64,000 nucleotides of DNA from CAYGZC01 sp964354225 (GCA_964354225.1 CAYGZC010000028.1:1-64000); one strand, 5' to 3'. Counted from the stretch's first letter, positions 33,301-41,883 are shown. Numbers and translations are program-made. The notes: generated by a model not told the origin, from the sequence alone.

Positions 33301-34695
33301 GCTTACTGCTGCGACGCCGCAACTACCACGACTCTTAATTTCCAGGTGATGCTTCATGAAACAACTAATCTTATCGAGTTCTGCTACGGTTCAGTATATG
33401 CCGGTGTATTGTCATCTTATTATGGGGCATCAATTGGCTTGAAAGATTATGCGGGCGGTGATTATCGTTTCTATGATGTCTATAGTCAACGTACAGGATT
33501 GATAGTTGATCTCAATACAAGTCTTAATCCGCTAACCGATTGGCCCGGACAGGATAACTGCTATCAGATTACAACAAACCCTAATGGAATTAGCTTGGCA
33601 TTAACAAGTGATTGGAACCTGATCTCTCTTCCTGTGAATAGAAGCAATTATTCTATTGCATCCATTTTTCCAACAGCGGTTTCCGGTACATTGTTCCAAT
33701 ATACAACATCGTATCAAACGGCAGATTCAATAATGCCGGGGGGCGGCTATTGGTTAAAGTTCCCGGCATCGATGAACCAATTCATCATCGGTTCAGAGAT
33801 GCCATCGGTTTCTGTATCATTAAATGCCGGCTGGAATATCATCGGCTCTGTCGATCATGAAGTAACCGCACCAAGCGGAGGGATAATTACAAGCAGCGTG
33901 TTCGAGTTTAATGGCTCGGGATACTCTGAAGTATCGACGTTAAAACCCGGTAAGGGATACTGGGTGAGGGCCAGTTCAACAGGCGTTCTGACACTTGGAC
34001 CACAGAATGAGCCCAAACCATCAGCAAAGAAAGTTGAAGCGAATTTCACGATGACTATCACGGATAAATTGGGACGGAAGCGGGAGCTTTCACTTTCGGA
34101 GAATCAGGTAAACCTTGAGCGATATGATTTACCGCCGTTACCGCCTGCTGAAGTATTCGATGTTCGCTTCACCAGCCAGCGAATGCTTGAATCATATCCG
34201 AAAGAGATAAATGAAGAAACATTATGTCCAATCAAGATGCAGTCGCCGGTATATCCACTGACGATAACATACAAGACCCAGAATGCAGGCAGTAAAGGAT
34301 ATGTTATAGATGAAATGTTTAACGATAAAATCACGGGTTCTCATAATCTCTCTGGTGAAGGAAAGATAATAATCAACAGCGGTGATGAGAGAACACTTCG
34401 ATTGAGAGTAATCAGTGGAAAACAAATTCCGACTCATTTTGCACTGATGCAGAATTATCCGAATCCTTTCAATCCGATCACAGCAATCTCGTTTGATCTT
34501 CCGGCGAAAAGCACCGTTAGCTTAAAGGTGTACGATATAATTGGGAAGGAAGTGATGACGCTGGCTAATGGAGAATACGAAGCAGGCTCATATGCTGTTC
34601 AAGCCGACTTAACCAATCTGGCAAGCGGAATGTATTTGTACAGGCTGAGAGTGGGCACATTCACTGATGTGAAAAAGATGATACTCGCAAAGTAA
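30340..34695 (+). CDS. Giant T9SS-secreted beta-propeller (BNR/sortilin-like) protein
   Basis: A 1,451-residue exported protein. After a signal peptide or membrane-like segment (residues 1-21) comes a long region with many STDxGxSW/TNGGxxW repeats (about residues 85-735). These are typical of BNR/Asp-box and sortilin-like seven- to ten-bladed propellers; VATHGNGIWERKL marks the end. A beta-sandwich part follows, including an N-glycanase- or nidogen-like region with a CC pair near residue 990. The T9SS type A sorting domain (NYPNPFNPITAI...KKMILAK) closes the chain. Such proteins are usually cell-surface adhesins or carbohydrate-acting enzymes; the exact role is not visible. No ribosome site of note precedes it. 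Confidence 0.8.
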   Translation: MRNVYFATLCVFIFMFTFICTLKYQESSPTAEQGEGGKNGRSGALEALEFWTRSRAYPENDIPQDKYFRAFQSAKVKTREISSLLSAASIWDPIGPLNLQGRTKSVAINPMNPNTVYVGTASGGLWRSYTGGLGGDWHQVKLGHPALGISAIVIDPTDSNTIYLGTGEVYRYQNSMVGLVVRTTRGSYGIGILKTIDGGTTWTKSLDWSYEQQRGIQSLKMNPLNPRTLWAATSEGIYKSTNAGSTWEEMLFGYMTQDIVIHLTDTNKVLCTIGNFYPSVTFYTTDGGTNWSASPLPSYTGKTTLAIYPVNPNVVYASAADSTNGVGALYRTTDFGISWTKLKEYFNTGQLLGVQGWYSHYVAVYPTDSSIIVHNGVGRSKSTNGGITFSGVSSGYSDNHSYAIHPTNPNILYAVNDDGIYRSTNFGSSYTNIGFGLQSGQIYNGFSCSTIDSLLALAQSQDHIPGYRYLGSSTWDHGSAVDEAGWNAITPSNDNIMYSVYRFGQALYKSIDRGESFFYVGGFSSGAWNSPIVVSPSNPNILYVGTTRIYKSIDGAGSWNSGSYLDGNPALSMAVSAMNSDTVYVGMAPQVNRAHIYCTTNGGTLWTNVTGSLPDRYPIDMAVDPTNSKIVYVAFGGFGTGHLYKSTDAGTSWSNITGTLPDAPTTAIAIDPLYPNIVYVGNDIGVYVATNSGSTWSGFSAGLPDAVIVADLTISPSNRALRVATHGNGIWERKLLNELPETYFDYKALTVNYPVDGTVLNVGLPLSSMKASFRSLSLQAHPDSFDVKYRILLDNTEVFSKTKRILGLVSAENRTVTFDGSYAPIEDGTYIVQAITLASDDNNNNDTVQSTFNIIAPSTVSYWTATKIHSPYTEITSGSPGPSGDDNWMRTEIPFSFTYDNHTYDSVLINTNGWLELGAGTRGFLMGLSTAEQIGSYFTYSLATTDHPTKALGPWWTDLSAAPGQITYKTIGSAPNRTFIVQWKDVPAYCCDAATTTTLNFQVMLHETTNLIEFCYGSVYAGVLSSYYGASIGLKDYAGGDYRFYDVYSQRTGLIVDLNTSLNPLTDWPGQDNCYQITTNPNGISLALTSDWNLISLPVNRSNYSIASIFPTAVSGTLFQYTTSYQTADSIMPGGGYWLKFPASMNQFIIGSEMPSVSVSLNAGWNIIGSVDHEVTAPSGGIITSSVFEFNGSGYSEVSTLKPGKGYWVRASSTGVLTLGPQNEPKPSAKKVEANFTMTITDKLGRKRELSLSENQVNLERYDLPPLPPAEVFDVRFTSQRMLESYPKEINEETLCPIKMQSPVYPLTITYKTQNAGSKGYVIDEMFNDKITGSHNLSGEGKIIINSGDERTLRLRVISGKQIPTHFALMQNYPNPFNPITAISFDLPAKSTVSLKVYDIIGKEVMTLANGEYEAGSYAVQADLTNLASGMYLYRLRVGTFTDVKKMILAK

Positions 34696-34712
34696 GTCAT
34701 TTCACCCGGTTT

Positions 34713-34770
34713 AGAACTCCGATTTCTATCTTATTATTTCCCCAGCAAGAAATTGGAGTTCTTCTTTGTT
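34713..34770 (+). terminator. Terminator after the propeller gene
   Basis: A 15-bp inverted repeat (34713-34727 against 34748-34762) with one G-T pair and a 20-nt loop, followed by TCTTTGTTT. It lies about 20 bp after the stop codon. Confidence 0.65.
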
Positions 34771-34814
34771 TGCACTTCACCTTCCTACACCTTATATTCT
34801 AATCGATTCGAAAC

Positions 34815-34912
34815 TTGTCCGAAGGACTCCTTCGAAGAAACTTGTATCATCAATTCCCGATTCGTTTCACTCATCGGGATTTCGTCCCGCTTATTGAAAT
34901 AGCGGGATTCAA
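34815..34912. repeat. Cluster of three short hairpins between genes
   Basis: CGAAGGA-C-TCCTTCG, then TCCCGAT...ATCGGGA, then CCCGCT...AGCGGG occur in succession in the gap before the MocA-like gene. They look like REP-style hairpins; no T-run follows. An open frame runs through here but has no coding character. Confidence 0.45.
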
Positions 34913-34929
34913 CTTAAATCTATTATTTT

Positions 34930-35538
34930 ATGATCTCCGGAATCATACTTGCTGCCGGCTCTTCTCAACGCATGGGCTTGCCGAAAGCTCTCCTAAAAAT
35001 TGGAGAGAAAACATTTCTCCAACATATTGTCGAAGCCCTTCACTCAGCGCGAATAATCGATGTTGTTATTGTTCTCGGTGCAGAAGCGGAAAAGATTCAA
35101 AAAACATTGACATGGTTCGATGGAAAAGTTGTCGTCAACGACGAATGGCAGAAAGGGCAGCTTACATCAATAATCACTGGACTGAATAATTTGGATATGA
35201 CTGCGACCGATCCGGAAGAAATCCACGGTGCAATAATTTGTCCGGCGGATCATCCACTGCTTACACAATCGCTCTTGGTTGATCTACTTCAAGGGTATTG
35301 GCTATCAAAAAAAAGAATTATTATTCCTATACATCGGGGAAAACGGGGTCATCCGGTTATTTTCGATAGAGAACTTTTTGATGATATACGAAATGCTCCG
35401 CTTGATATTGGTGCGAGAGCAGTTGTGCGAAATCATGAGCAGGAGGTTCACAAAGTTGATGTGAATGACGAAGGAGTACTTATCAACATCGATTCACCTG
35501 ACGATTACAAAAAATATATTCTAAACTATGGCAAGTGA
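34930..35538 (+). CDS. MocA-like nucleotidyltransferase
   Basis: A 202-residue NTP transferase with the GIILAAGSSQRMGLPKALL signature, PADHPLL, and GHPVIFDREL. This combination is typical of the MocA/MobA-like family that adds CMP to molybdopterin (molybdopterin cytosine dinucleotide), used by xanthine dehydrogenase-type enzymes. It fits with an xdhC gene near the right end of the window. However, it overlaps the following sugar kinase by 11 bp and is far from the other cofactor genes, so another sugar or nucleotide transferase role remains possible. Confidence 0.78.
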   Translation: MISGIILAAGSSQRMGLPKALLKIGEKTFLQHIVEALHSARIIDVVIVLGAEAEKIQKTLTWFDGKVVVNDEWQKGQLTSIITGLNNLDMTATDPEEIHGAIICPADHPLLTQSLLVDLLQGYWLSKKRIIIPIHRGKRGHPVIFDRELFDDIRNAPLDIGARAVVRNHEQEVHKVDVNDEGVLINIDSPDDYKKYILNYGK

Positions 35539-37045
35539 CGGATATTTGCTCGGTTATGATGTCGGAAGTTCCTTCGTAAAAGCAGCACTACTTGATTCTG
35601 CATCCGGGGCAGTGATTGCCTCTGCCAGTTCGCCCGAGCAAGGAATAGAAATACTCTCGTCTAAACCCGGTTGGGCTGAGCAGCATCCGTCTTTGTGGTG
35701 GGATAATGTGAAGAAGGTAACCACAATGCTTAGGGAAAAATCAGGTGCCGATCTGCACGATGTCTGCGCCATCGGTATCTCGTACCAAATGCACGGACTA
35801 GTAATTATTGATAAAAACTATCAAGTGCTCAGACCGGCAATCATTTGGTGCGACACTCGTGCGGCTGATATCGGCGAGCGGGCATTTAACTCGCTCGGTG
35901 AACAAACTTGTTTCCATCGTCTGCTTAATTCTCCTGGTAACTTCACAGCATCTAAATTAAAATGGGTTATGGACCGCGAGCCGGATATTTATCGGCGTAT
36001 AAACAAATTCATGTTGCCCGGTGATTACATCGGGATGATGATGACGGGTGAAATTCTTACAACACCCTTAGGACTATCGGAGATGATTTTGTGGGATTAT
36101 TTAGAAGACAAGATTGCCGATTTTGTGCTGCGTCATTTCGGAATCTCTCAAGATCTGATGCCTCAGGTTGTTCCAAACTTTTACGATCAAGGAGTTCTCA
36201 CAGAAAAGGCAGCCGTAGAGTTAGGACTGAAACCAAGAACTAAAGTTACATATCGAGCAGGCGATCAGCCAAACAGTTCGTTCTCACTTAACGTCTTGAG
36301 ACCGGGTGAAGCTGCGATTGCGGCAAACACAACCGGCGTTATCTTCGGTATCACCGATAAAGCCGCGGCTGATTCTCAATCCCGTGTGAATACATTCTTG
36401 CATGTTAACCACACAAAAAACAAACCAAAATATGCTGTTCTCCTTTATATTAATGGCGGAAGCATACTCAATAGCTGGCTCAAGAGAAATGTCGTTACCT
36501 TTGGCAGTGATACTCTTACATACTCGCAGATGAATAAACTTGCCGAATTAATTCCTGCCGGTTCAGAAGGGCTCGTTATTTTCCCGTACGGAAACGGAGT
36601 TGAACCTACACTAAATAACAAAAATATCGGGGCGGCAATGTGTAATTTAGATTTCACAATTCACAGCAAGCCGCATATTCTTCGGGCGGCACAGGAAGGA
36701 ATTGCTTTTGCGCTCAAACACGGACTGGAAATTGTATCCGGGATGGGATTGGAAGTTCAGGTGATAAAAGCAAGCAGTTCGGGTATGTTCCTCAGCCCGA
36801 TTTTCTGTGAGGCACTTTCAACCGTAACGAATGTACCGGTAACACTCTATAATACTGATGCCGCTCAAGGAGCTGCCCGCGGTGCAGGCGTTGGTGTTGG
36901 AATATATGAATCGGTGGAAGATGCGTTCATCGGTCTAACGACCATGAAAGTTATTGAGCCGAATCTAAGAAAACGGGAAACATATCTCGAAGCGTATATA
37001 AAATGGTATAATGTTTTGAAAAAGTTTCTTTCATCTGAAAGTTAA
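35528..37045 (+). CDS. FGGY-family carbohydrate kinase, xylulokinase-like
   Basis: A 505-residue sugar kinase with the N-terminal phosphate-binding segment GYDVGSSFVKAALLD, GISYQMHGLV (as in xylulokinase), AIIWCDTRA and the C-terminal KASSSGMFLSPIFCEALS. Xylulokinases phosphorylate D-xylulose; the substrate here is a family-based guess because ribulokinase and related kinases share the fold. It overlaps the upstream nucleotidyltransferase. A ribose-type ABC importer lies about 17 kb downstream and may supply a pentose. Confidence 0.85.
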   Translation: MASDGYLLGYDVGSSFVKAALLDSASGAVIASASSPEQGIEILSSKPGWAEQHPSLWWDNVKKVTTMLREKSGADLHDVCAIGISYQMHGLVIIDKNYQVLRPAIIWCDTRAADIGERAFNSLGEQTCFHRLLNSPGNFTASKLKWVMDREPDIYRRINKFMLPGDYIGMMMTGEILTTPLGLSEMILWDYLEDKIADFVLRHFGISQDLMPQVVPNFYDQGVLTEKAAVELGLKPRTKVTYRAGDQPNSSFSLNVLRPGEAAIAANTTGVIFGITDKAAADSQSRVNTFLHVNHTKNKPKYAVLLYINGGSILNSWLKRNVVTFGSDTLTYSQMNKLAELIPAGSEGLVIFPYGNGVEPTLNNKNIGAAMCNLDFTIHSKPHILRAAQEGIAFALKHGLEIVSGMGLEVQVIKASSSGMFLSPIFCEALSTVTNVPVTLYNTDAAQGAARGAGVGVGIYESVEDAFIGLTTMKVIEPNLRKRETYLEAYIKWYNVLKKFLSSES

Positions 37046-37089
37046 ATTAGCCAATTCACAAAATGAAATAATGCAAAGAGGACTGCAAT

Positions 37090-37737
37090 ATGAATACCAA
37101 AAGAACATTCTTAAATATTATCTTAGCGATCTCGCTCTTGCATATCTTCTGCGAAAATTCTTCCGGGCAGGTGAGAGCATATGGACTCAAAATCGGAACC
37201 GTTGCTTCAAGACTTGATTTTGATTACGCAGCAAATCTTGATCGTAATCTCAATACTTACTACCGATGGGGAATAAATGTCGGTGTTTTTATAGAGGCAT
37301 TGGACGTTCCAAATCTGAGTGTAGTAGGATCTGTGGATTATACACAGAAAGGTGTTGGCTTTAAACTTATAGAGAGAACACCGGCGCATCCTGAAGGCAT
37401 CGAAGGACCGAAGTCATTTGCCGACGAAATTGATTACCTTTCGCTATCAATATTATTGAAACCAAGAATTGATCTGCGGTTCGGTGAGTTCTACGTGCTT
37501 GCAGGACCACGGCTCGACGTTATGCTAAGAGCGCTAAATGAGTGGAGCATATACACTCATTTTCGCGATGGCGCTTATGGTGTAACGATTGGCGGCGGTT
37601 TCATTGTACCTGATATGGTTGCCCGTGGTGTTGGATTGGAAATTCAATATAGTCCCAATTTTGGAAAAGAATATTCTTCCGACAAAGTGAGTGTTACGGG
37701 TACATCTGTCCAGATACTACTAGTTCTTGAATTATAA
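37090..37737 (+). CDS. Outer-membrane beta-barrel protein (PorT-like style)
   Basis: A 215-residue exported protein with a signal peptide (to about residue 27, SSGQ). Alternating hydrophobic strands and aromatic girdle residues are visible, and the C-terminus ends in a strand (VQILLVLEL). This resembles the outer-membrane beta-barrel/PorT family common in Bacteroidota, but no diagnostic motif is seen. Its stop is immediately followed by the methyltransferase start, so they are probably co-transcribed. Function unknown. Confidence 0.65.
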   Translation: MNTKRTFLNIILAISLLHIFCENSSGQVRAYGLKIGTVASRLDFDYAANLDRNLNTYYRWGINVGVFIEALDVPNLSVVGSVDYTQKGVGFKLIERTPAHPEGIEGPKSFADEIDYLSLSILLKPRIDLRFGEFYVLAGPRLDVMLRALNEWSIYTHFRDGAYGVTIGGGFIVPDMVARGVGLEIQYSPNFGKEYSSDKVSVTGTSVQILLVLEL

Positions 37738-38412
37738 ATGATCGATTATTACAGCGACAAGCTCTCCGCCGAAAGATTGAAGCGTGTTTACGAGATAGCA
37801 CCTCCGCGCGTTCGGCAATATTTTGAGGCAGAAATTAACTACGTATTGCAAAAAATCGGTTCGGACGAATTAGTTTTAGATTTAGGGTGTGGATATGGAC
37901 GAATCATTCCTATGCTTGCTAAGCGAGCAAAATCTGTTATCGGTATTGATACTTCTTTTTCTAGTTTGTCAATGGGCAAAGAAATGCTTTCTAAAATTTC
38001 AAATTACAACCTGTTACAAGTGAATGCAGTTCATCTTGCTTTCCGTGATCGTAGTTTTGATGTAGTTATTTGCATTCAGAATGGAATCTCTGCCTTCCAT
38101 GTTGATCAAAAAAATTTGATAAAAGAAAGTATGCGCGTAACCAAGCCGAACGGTAAAATTTTTTTCTCAAGCTACTCTGAGAAATTTTGGAATCACCGGC
38201 TTGAGTGGTTTCAATTGCAATCAGCGGCAGAACTTTTGGGTGAAGTTGATTATGAGAAAACAAGAGATGGCGTGATCGTTTGCAAGGATGGATTTACAGC
38301 AACTACCGTAAACCCGGATCAATTTCTTTCTTTGGTTTCAGGTTTGGATATTGAAGCAAAAATCGTGCAGGTGGATGAATCAAGTGTGTTTTGTGAGATG
38401 AGGAAGAAATAA
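37738..38412 (+). CDS. SAM-dependent class I methyltransferase
   Basis: A 224-residue Rossmann-fold methyltransferase with motif I LDLGCGYGR (residues 46-54), an acidic residue at the end of strand 2 (VIGID) and a post-I/IV segment RSFDVVICIQNG. The substrate is not predictable. Its last codons, encoding ESSVFCEM, are duplicated at about 40990-41029 beyond the next operon, which marks a rearrangement here. Confidence 0.85.
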   Translation: MIDYYSDKLSAERLKRVYEIAPPRVRQYFEAEINYVLQKIGSDELVLDLGCGYGRIIPMLAKRAKSVIGIDTSFSSLSMGKEMLSKISNYNLLQVNAVHLAFRDRSFDVVICIQNGISAFHVDQKNLIKESMRVTKPNGKIFFSSYSEKFWNHRLEWFQLQSAAELLGEVDYEKTRDGVIVCKDGFTATTVNPDQFLSLVSGLDIEAKIVQVDESSVFCEMRKK

Positions 38413-38413
38413 T
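38351..38413 (+). repeat. Left copy of a direct repeat flanking the ECF operon (methyltransferase 3' end)
   Basis: The segment that encodes the last residues of the methyltransferase recurs at 40972-41029. The longest identical blocks are AGTGTGTTTTGTGAGATGA and an upstream AGCAAAAA. Confidence 0.6.
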
Positions 38414-38475
38414 ATAACTTCAGCATTCCATCCAAAACAAGAATACTGAGGTTCTTAATTACACGAAGCTATTAT

Positions 38476-39531
38476 TTAAAATGCTTTCCGTCTACGCCGC
38501 ACAATGGAAACCAACGATATTAGGACGAGCAACAATAACAAGCCAGCCGATACAATAAAAGCCCAAACATTAACCACCCGCGACGATGCATGCATAACAT
38601 AAGCGGCAACCTTCGCATGATACGGACTGAACTTCCAGGTTACACTGTTTCCCCGGATTGTCTGACCGTTTGATTCCAGCAGCAATCCCGGCATAATAGT
38701 GGTATATTCCCAGGTATCTGGAAATTTTATAAGCTCATCTTTCAATTGCATGGCTTGTACTGCCTGCACAGCAGTCGGCCGTAGTTTCTCGGTGGCAGCT
38801 TTGCCGAAAACTTTTTCACCTGACTCTAAATAAATGTTCAGGAGAATCTCATCTTGAGTAAGCGTTGTGTCCGAATATTTTTTTCCTGCTTTCTTCGTTG
38901 AATCATCCTCAGCAAGCATGCTTGCGAAACGTTCTTTATTATCGCGAAGAAGTGAAACAGTAACTGTAGGATCATTCATTCTTTCAGCATCATTTATCAA
39001 TGCCGCAAACAGTTCCTCAAACTCATCTCTTTCTATCCACCTATCAACTTTTTCCTTTAGTGCTTCTTCCTTTTCACCGCGCTGGAATTGTTCTATCTCT
39101 TCCGGAGTCAGAAAATCTGTGACGGGTACATGCCCGTATGGATTTTTAAACAGATATTTCTCGCTGTAATCGATGTAGGTATAAAACCATTGAAATCGTT
39201 TTTCGATTGAAACATCTATTCGCATGGCTTTTGAGATGTTCTCCGATGAATATTCGGCGCGGAATTCTTCGGGTGTCCGGAACGATTTAGTAGCGATGTA
39301 TTCATAGGATACGCTGGTGTCGCCACTTTCCCGCCATTCAACCGACCATCCATCCGAACCCAGCGGAAATGCCCTCTCGGGGACGGACTTCGATTGCAGT
39401 TTCATTGAAATCGTTCGCTGACACGAGCCGTCGCTATTGATTGTGGTTTTCACTTTTTCGTCAAGACATCCAGTCAGTGAAATCAGTAACGGGAATAACA
39501 GAGTGATTATTATTTTATTGATCAAGTTCAT
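38476..39531 (-). CDS. Lipoprotein of unknown function in an ECF sigma operon
   Basis: A 351-residue protein with a lipoprotein signal (LISLTGC, Cys 22), a long soluble region and a C-terminal membrane helix followed by RRRRK. No known domain is recognised by eye. Having both a lipid anchor and a membrane helix is unusual and may place the soluble part between two attachments. The gene is the last of the sigma/anti-sigma/lipoprotein operon (3 bp after the anti-sigma gene), so it is likely a target or a signal input of that system. Confidence 0.75.
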   Translation of the reverse strand: MNLINKIIITLLFPLLISLTGCLDEKVKTTINSDGSCQRTISMKLQSKSVPERAFPLGSDGWSVEWRESGDTSVSYEYIATKSFRTPEEFRAEYSSENISKAMRIDVSIEKRFQWFYTYIDYSEKYLFKNPYGHVPVTDFLTPEEIEQFQRGEKEEALKEKVDRWIERDEFEELFAALINDAERMNDPTVTVSLLRDNKERFASMLAEDDSTKKAGKKYSDTTLTQDEILLNIYLESGEKVFGKAATEKLRPTAVQAVQAMQLKDELIKFPDTWEYTTIMPGLLLESNGQTIRGNSVTWKFSPYHAKVAAYVMHASSRVVNVWAFIVSAGLLLLLVLISLVSIVRRRRKAF

Positions 39532-39533
39532 AA

Positions 39534-40274
39534 TTATTTTTCTCCTTCTTGTGTCAATTGTTCAAGATCTTTAATTAGTGCTTTCCCTTCTGTAGCCAGA
39601 ATCTTTCGCTCACGGTCATTAATTCCATCTTCGAGTGTCACCTTCGACAGGTTCGGGTACCGAGAAGATAGATAATCGAAAAGTCCATTTTTCTTTTTGA
39701 ATAATTCGAGAAGCTCTGAACCAATCATTCGCATTGGATCCAACCCGATCGCTGCGTTATTAAACGATGATGGGGATGCAAAACCTTTCTTTTCCTCTAA
39801 TGATGCTATCCCAATGAGACGTCTCGCATCTGAATTAGTATAAGAAACATCTACTCCAGCGTTTCTTTCCATAGTTTGTAAATGTATTTCGAGATTAGAA
39901 ATCTTTTGTGCGTCTCGCGATTGTTGAGTTACAAATAACACGGTGGCAGCCAAAACGATAAAGCTTAACGCTGGTCGCAGCCAGCCGAATATTACATCTA
40001 AATTCAGAGGTCTCTTTTCGCTTGTCCTATTGCTAATATTTATTTTTACAATGCGATCTATTGTCTCATTAACAAGAGAGACATCCTCGGATAAATCCGG
40101 AACACTTTCTCTAAGTGGTAAGAGAGCGGCGTCAATTGAAAGCAGTTGTTGAATAATTTCTTGACAATATGTGCAGCTCTTGGTATGCTCAAGAACCTTT
40201 TTACTTTCATCAGCCGATAGCTCTCCATTACGATAAAGATAGATTAGAGATTCGATTTTTCTACATTCATTCAT
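39534..40274 (-). CDS. Zinc-finger anti-sigma factor
   Basis: A 246-residue membrane protein. The cytoplasmic N-terminus has the zf-HC2 motif (H-x3-C-x2-C in EHTKSCTYC, residues 30-37), which binds ECF sigma factors. One membrane helix follows at about 93-113 and then an extracytoplasmic part with coiled-coil character. It overlaps the upstream sigma gene by 4 bp. It should hold the sigma factor inactive until an envelope signal appears. Confidence 0.88.
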   Translation of the reverse strand: MNECRKIESLIYLYRNGELSADESKKVLEHTKSCTYCQEIIQQLLSIDAALLPLRESVPDLSEDVSLVNETIDRIVKINISNRTSEKRPLNLDVIFGWLRPALSFIVLAATVLFVTQQSRDAQKISNLEIHLQTMERNAGVDVSYTNSDARRLIGIASLEEKKGFASPSSFNNAAIGLDPMRMIGSELLELFKKKNGLFDYLSSRYPNLSKVTLEDGINDRERKILATEGKALIKDLEQLTQEGEK

Positions 40275-40867
40275 AACTGCTCACTTTCCTGCAATCGATT
40301 TACAGCAATACGAATTCTCCGACGGGCATAGCAGAGGTTTGTTTTTACCGAACCGATTGATATTCCAACTATCTCCGCGATTTCCTCAATAGAAAAATCC
40401 AGAACATCACGAAGATGAAAAACAAGATATTCTTTCGGAGGCAGGTTCTTCGATTCGGAAATGACATGATCGCAAAGATCCGATTTCTCGACTTCCGAAT
40501 GGAAATCCCTGCTATCGGCGACGTCATTATTTCCGAATAAATTTCCTGTATAACTAAAAATATTTTTCTGCCGTGAATTCATTTTTATTTTGTCATAGCA
40601 TAAATTGATAACGATTTTATAAAGCCATGTGGTGAATTTAATTTCCTTGCGATATTTTCTCAGATTGTTCCAAACACGGATAAATGCTTCTTGGACAACA
40701 TCTTTTGAATTTTCTTCATCATGCAATAAACGGAACGCAACCGCATAAGCATATTGTTTCTGTGAATCCATGAGCGACCTGAATGCCGCGATATCTCCAT
40801 CTAAGCATTTCTGCACAAGCTCGGGCAAATTTGGTTTCTGCTGTTCCGATTTCAGTAAATTCCTCAT
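40271..40867 (-). CDS. ECF-type RNA polymerase sigma factor
   Basis: A 198-residue sigma-70 family protein with region 2 (AFRLLHDEENSKDVVQEAFIRVW and WLYKIVINLCYD) and region 4 (FSIEEIAEIVGISIGSVKTNLCYARRRI). RpoE/SigW-like length. It is first in a three-gene minus-strand operon with its anti-sigma factor, so it probably autoregulates, but no target promoter is identified. Confidence 0.93.
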   Translation of the reverse strand: MRNLLKSEQQKPNLPELVQKCLDGDIAAFRSLMDSQKQYAYAVAFRLLHDEENSKDVVQEAFIRVWNNLRKYRKEIKFTTWLYKIVINLCYDKIKMNSRQKNIFSYTGNLFGNNDVADSRDFHSEVEKSDLCDHVISESKNLPPKEYLVFHLRDVLDFSIEEIAEIVGISIGSVKTNLCYARRRIRIAVNRLQESEQL

Positions 40868-40971
40868 TGGCTGTATTTATAATCTTTTATAATGATACGA
40901 CTGAAAGTAATACTGGTTAAAAAATATACCAAAATTAATTAACACTAGAAACGGGGTAAAATTTGGTATTT

Positions 40972-41029
40972 AAGCAAAAACTGGGGGATGAATGAATCGA
41001 GTGTGTTTTGTGAGATGATAAAGATGTAA
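40972..41029 (+). pseudogene. Duplicated remnant of the methyltransferase 3' end
   Basis: An open stretch reading M-N-ESSVFCEM-I-K-M-stop matches the methyltransferase tail (ESSVFCEMRKK-stop), with AGCAAAAA conserved upstream at the same side. It is too short to be a gene. The two copies bracket the ECF operon as direct repeats. The remainder of 40868-41049 shows no gene. Confidence 0.6.
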
Positions 41030-41049
41030 TTAGGTTGTGATTATTTCAG

Positions 41050-41183
41050 CTAACAGTTAGGTAAACAACGCAATATTTTTGTGAACCTCTGATTTTTATT
41101 TCAGGGAACAAAAGTATTGAGCAAGGTTTTCAGGCGTCAGACTTTTCCAGCGCCGTTGTTTGCTGTGTTATGTGCCGCTTAAC
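41050..41183 (-). repeat. attC-like imperfect hairpin element A
   Basis: Paired outer boxes TAACA (41052-41056) and TGTTA (41166-41170), inner boxes AAACAACG (41064-41071) and CGTTGTTT (41154-41161), and an unpaired spacer between the two pairs match integron attC architecture. It begins about 14 bp beyond the stop of the minus-strand gene at 41197. It shares the 18-bp block GCAATATTTTTRTGAACC with element B. No integrase gene is present. Confidence 0.45.
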
Positions 41184-41196
41184 CAGAATATCAATC

Positions 41197-41883
41197 TTAC
41201 ATATTTGGGTGAATCTGTTGTCTCCTAGCGTCAATTGCTAAGATGAACTGTTTCAAGTTTTCTTCTCGGAGTCTCTTCAGTTCCTCGGAATAACCGATTT
41301 GAACCCACGGAGCACTTTCATAAATTGTGTTGAGCGTCTTGTTCACTCGAGTTTCGCTTTCGGCAATTTCAAGCTGACCTCCGTATCGGGTAACAAGTAT
41401 CGATTTATATGCCACGGACGCTGGAATAAAATTGATGGAGTATTGCATGTGATGCTTGTAAATCCAAATAATGTCAGATAGACGAACGAAGTTGACCGTA
41501 AACATTCTAGGTACAAGCAACCAAGAAGTTGTAAGTGTGCATTTTGGTAGGCGGATCAAGTTGCTTTCCAATCGGAACTCATTGTCGATATCCATAATCA
41601 CAGTATTGAGTTCTCCATATCCAGACAGAGAGTGATGAATAGGGTGGACAGCAGGCATCTTAGCACGTTTTATGTACTTTCGAATGTTCCATACTGGAAC
41701 AATAAGCAATAGAGACAGGAAGAACAAAAATATGACTGCCATAATCAGGTCTGCGCCTCCTCGATACGGAATTGTCTCCAAGAATAGGAATGCAAAGCAC
41801 AGCACGGGAAGAACCAGAGCGATATTAACGATTAGCAAGTTCCTATTTGTTCGTCTAATCTGATAGTCAACCATACTTTGCAT
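41197..41883 (-). CDS. Hypothetical membrane protein, possible integron cassette gene
   Basis: A 228-residue protein with two N-terminal membrane helices (about 15-36 and 45-66) and a soluble C-terminal domain of mixed beta/alpha character. I do not recognise a family. A strong ribosome site (AAGGAG, eight bases before ATG at 41883) supports it as a real gene. It is bounded closely by the attC-like elements A and B, in the orientation expected for a gene cassette. Confidence 0.7.
   Translation of the reverse strand: MQSMVDYQIRRTNRNLLIVNIALVLPVLCFAFLFLETIPYRGGADLIMAVIFLFFLSLLLIVPVWNIRKYIKRAKMPAVHPIHHSLSGYGELNTVIMDIDNEFRLESNLIRLPKCTLTTSWLLVPRMFTVNFVRLSDIIWIYKHHMQYSINFIPASVAYKSILVTRYGGQLEIAESETRVNKTLNTIYESAPWVQIGYSEELKRLREENLKQFILAIDARRQQIHPNM

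Noticed and set aside
34815..35189. Open frame overlapping the MocA-like gene
   Set aside because: No recognisable protein character; it crosses short hairpins and is a shadow of the real gene in another frame.
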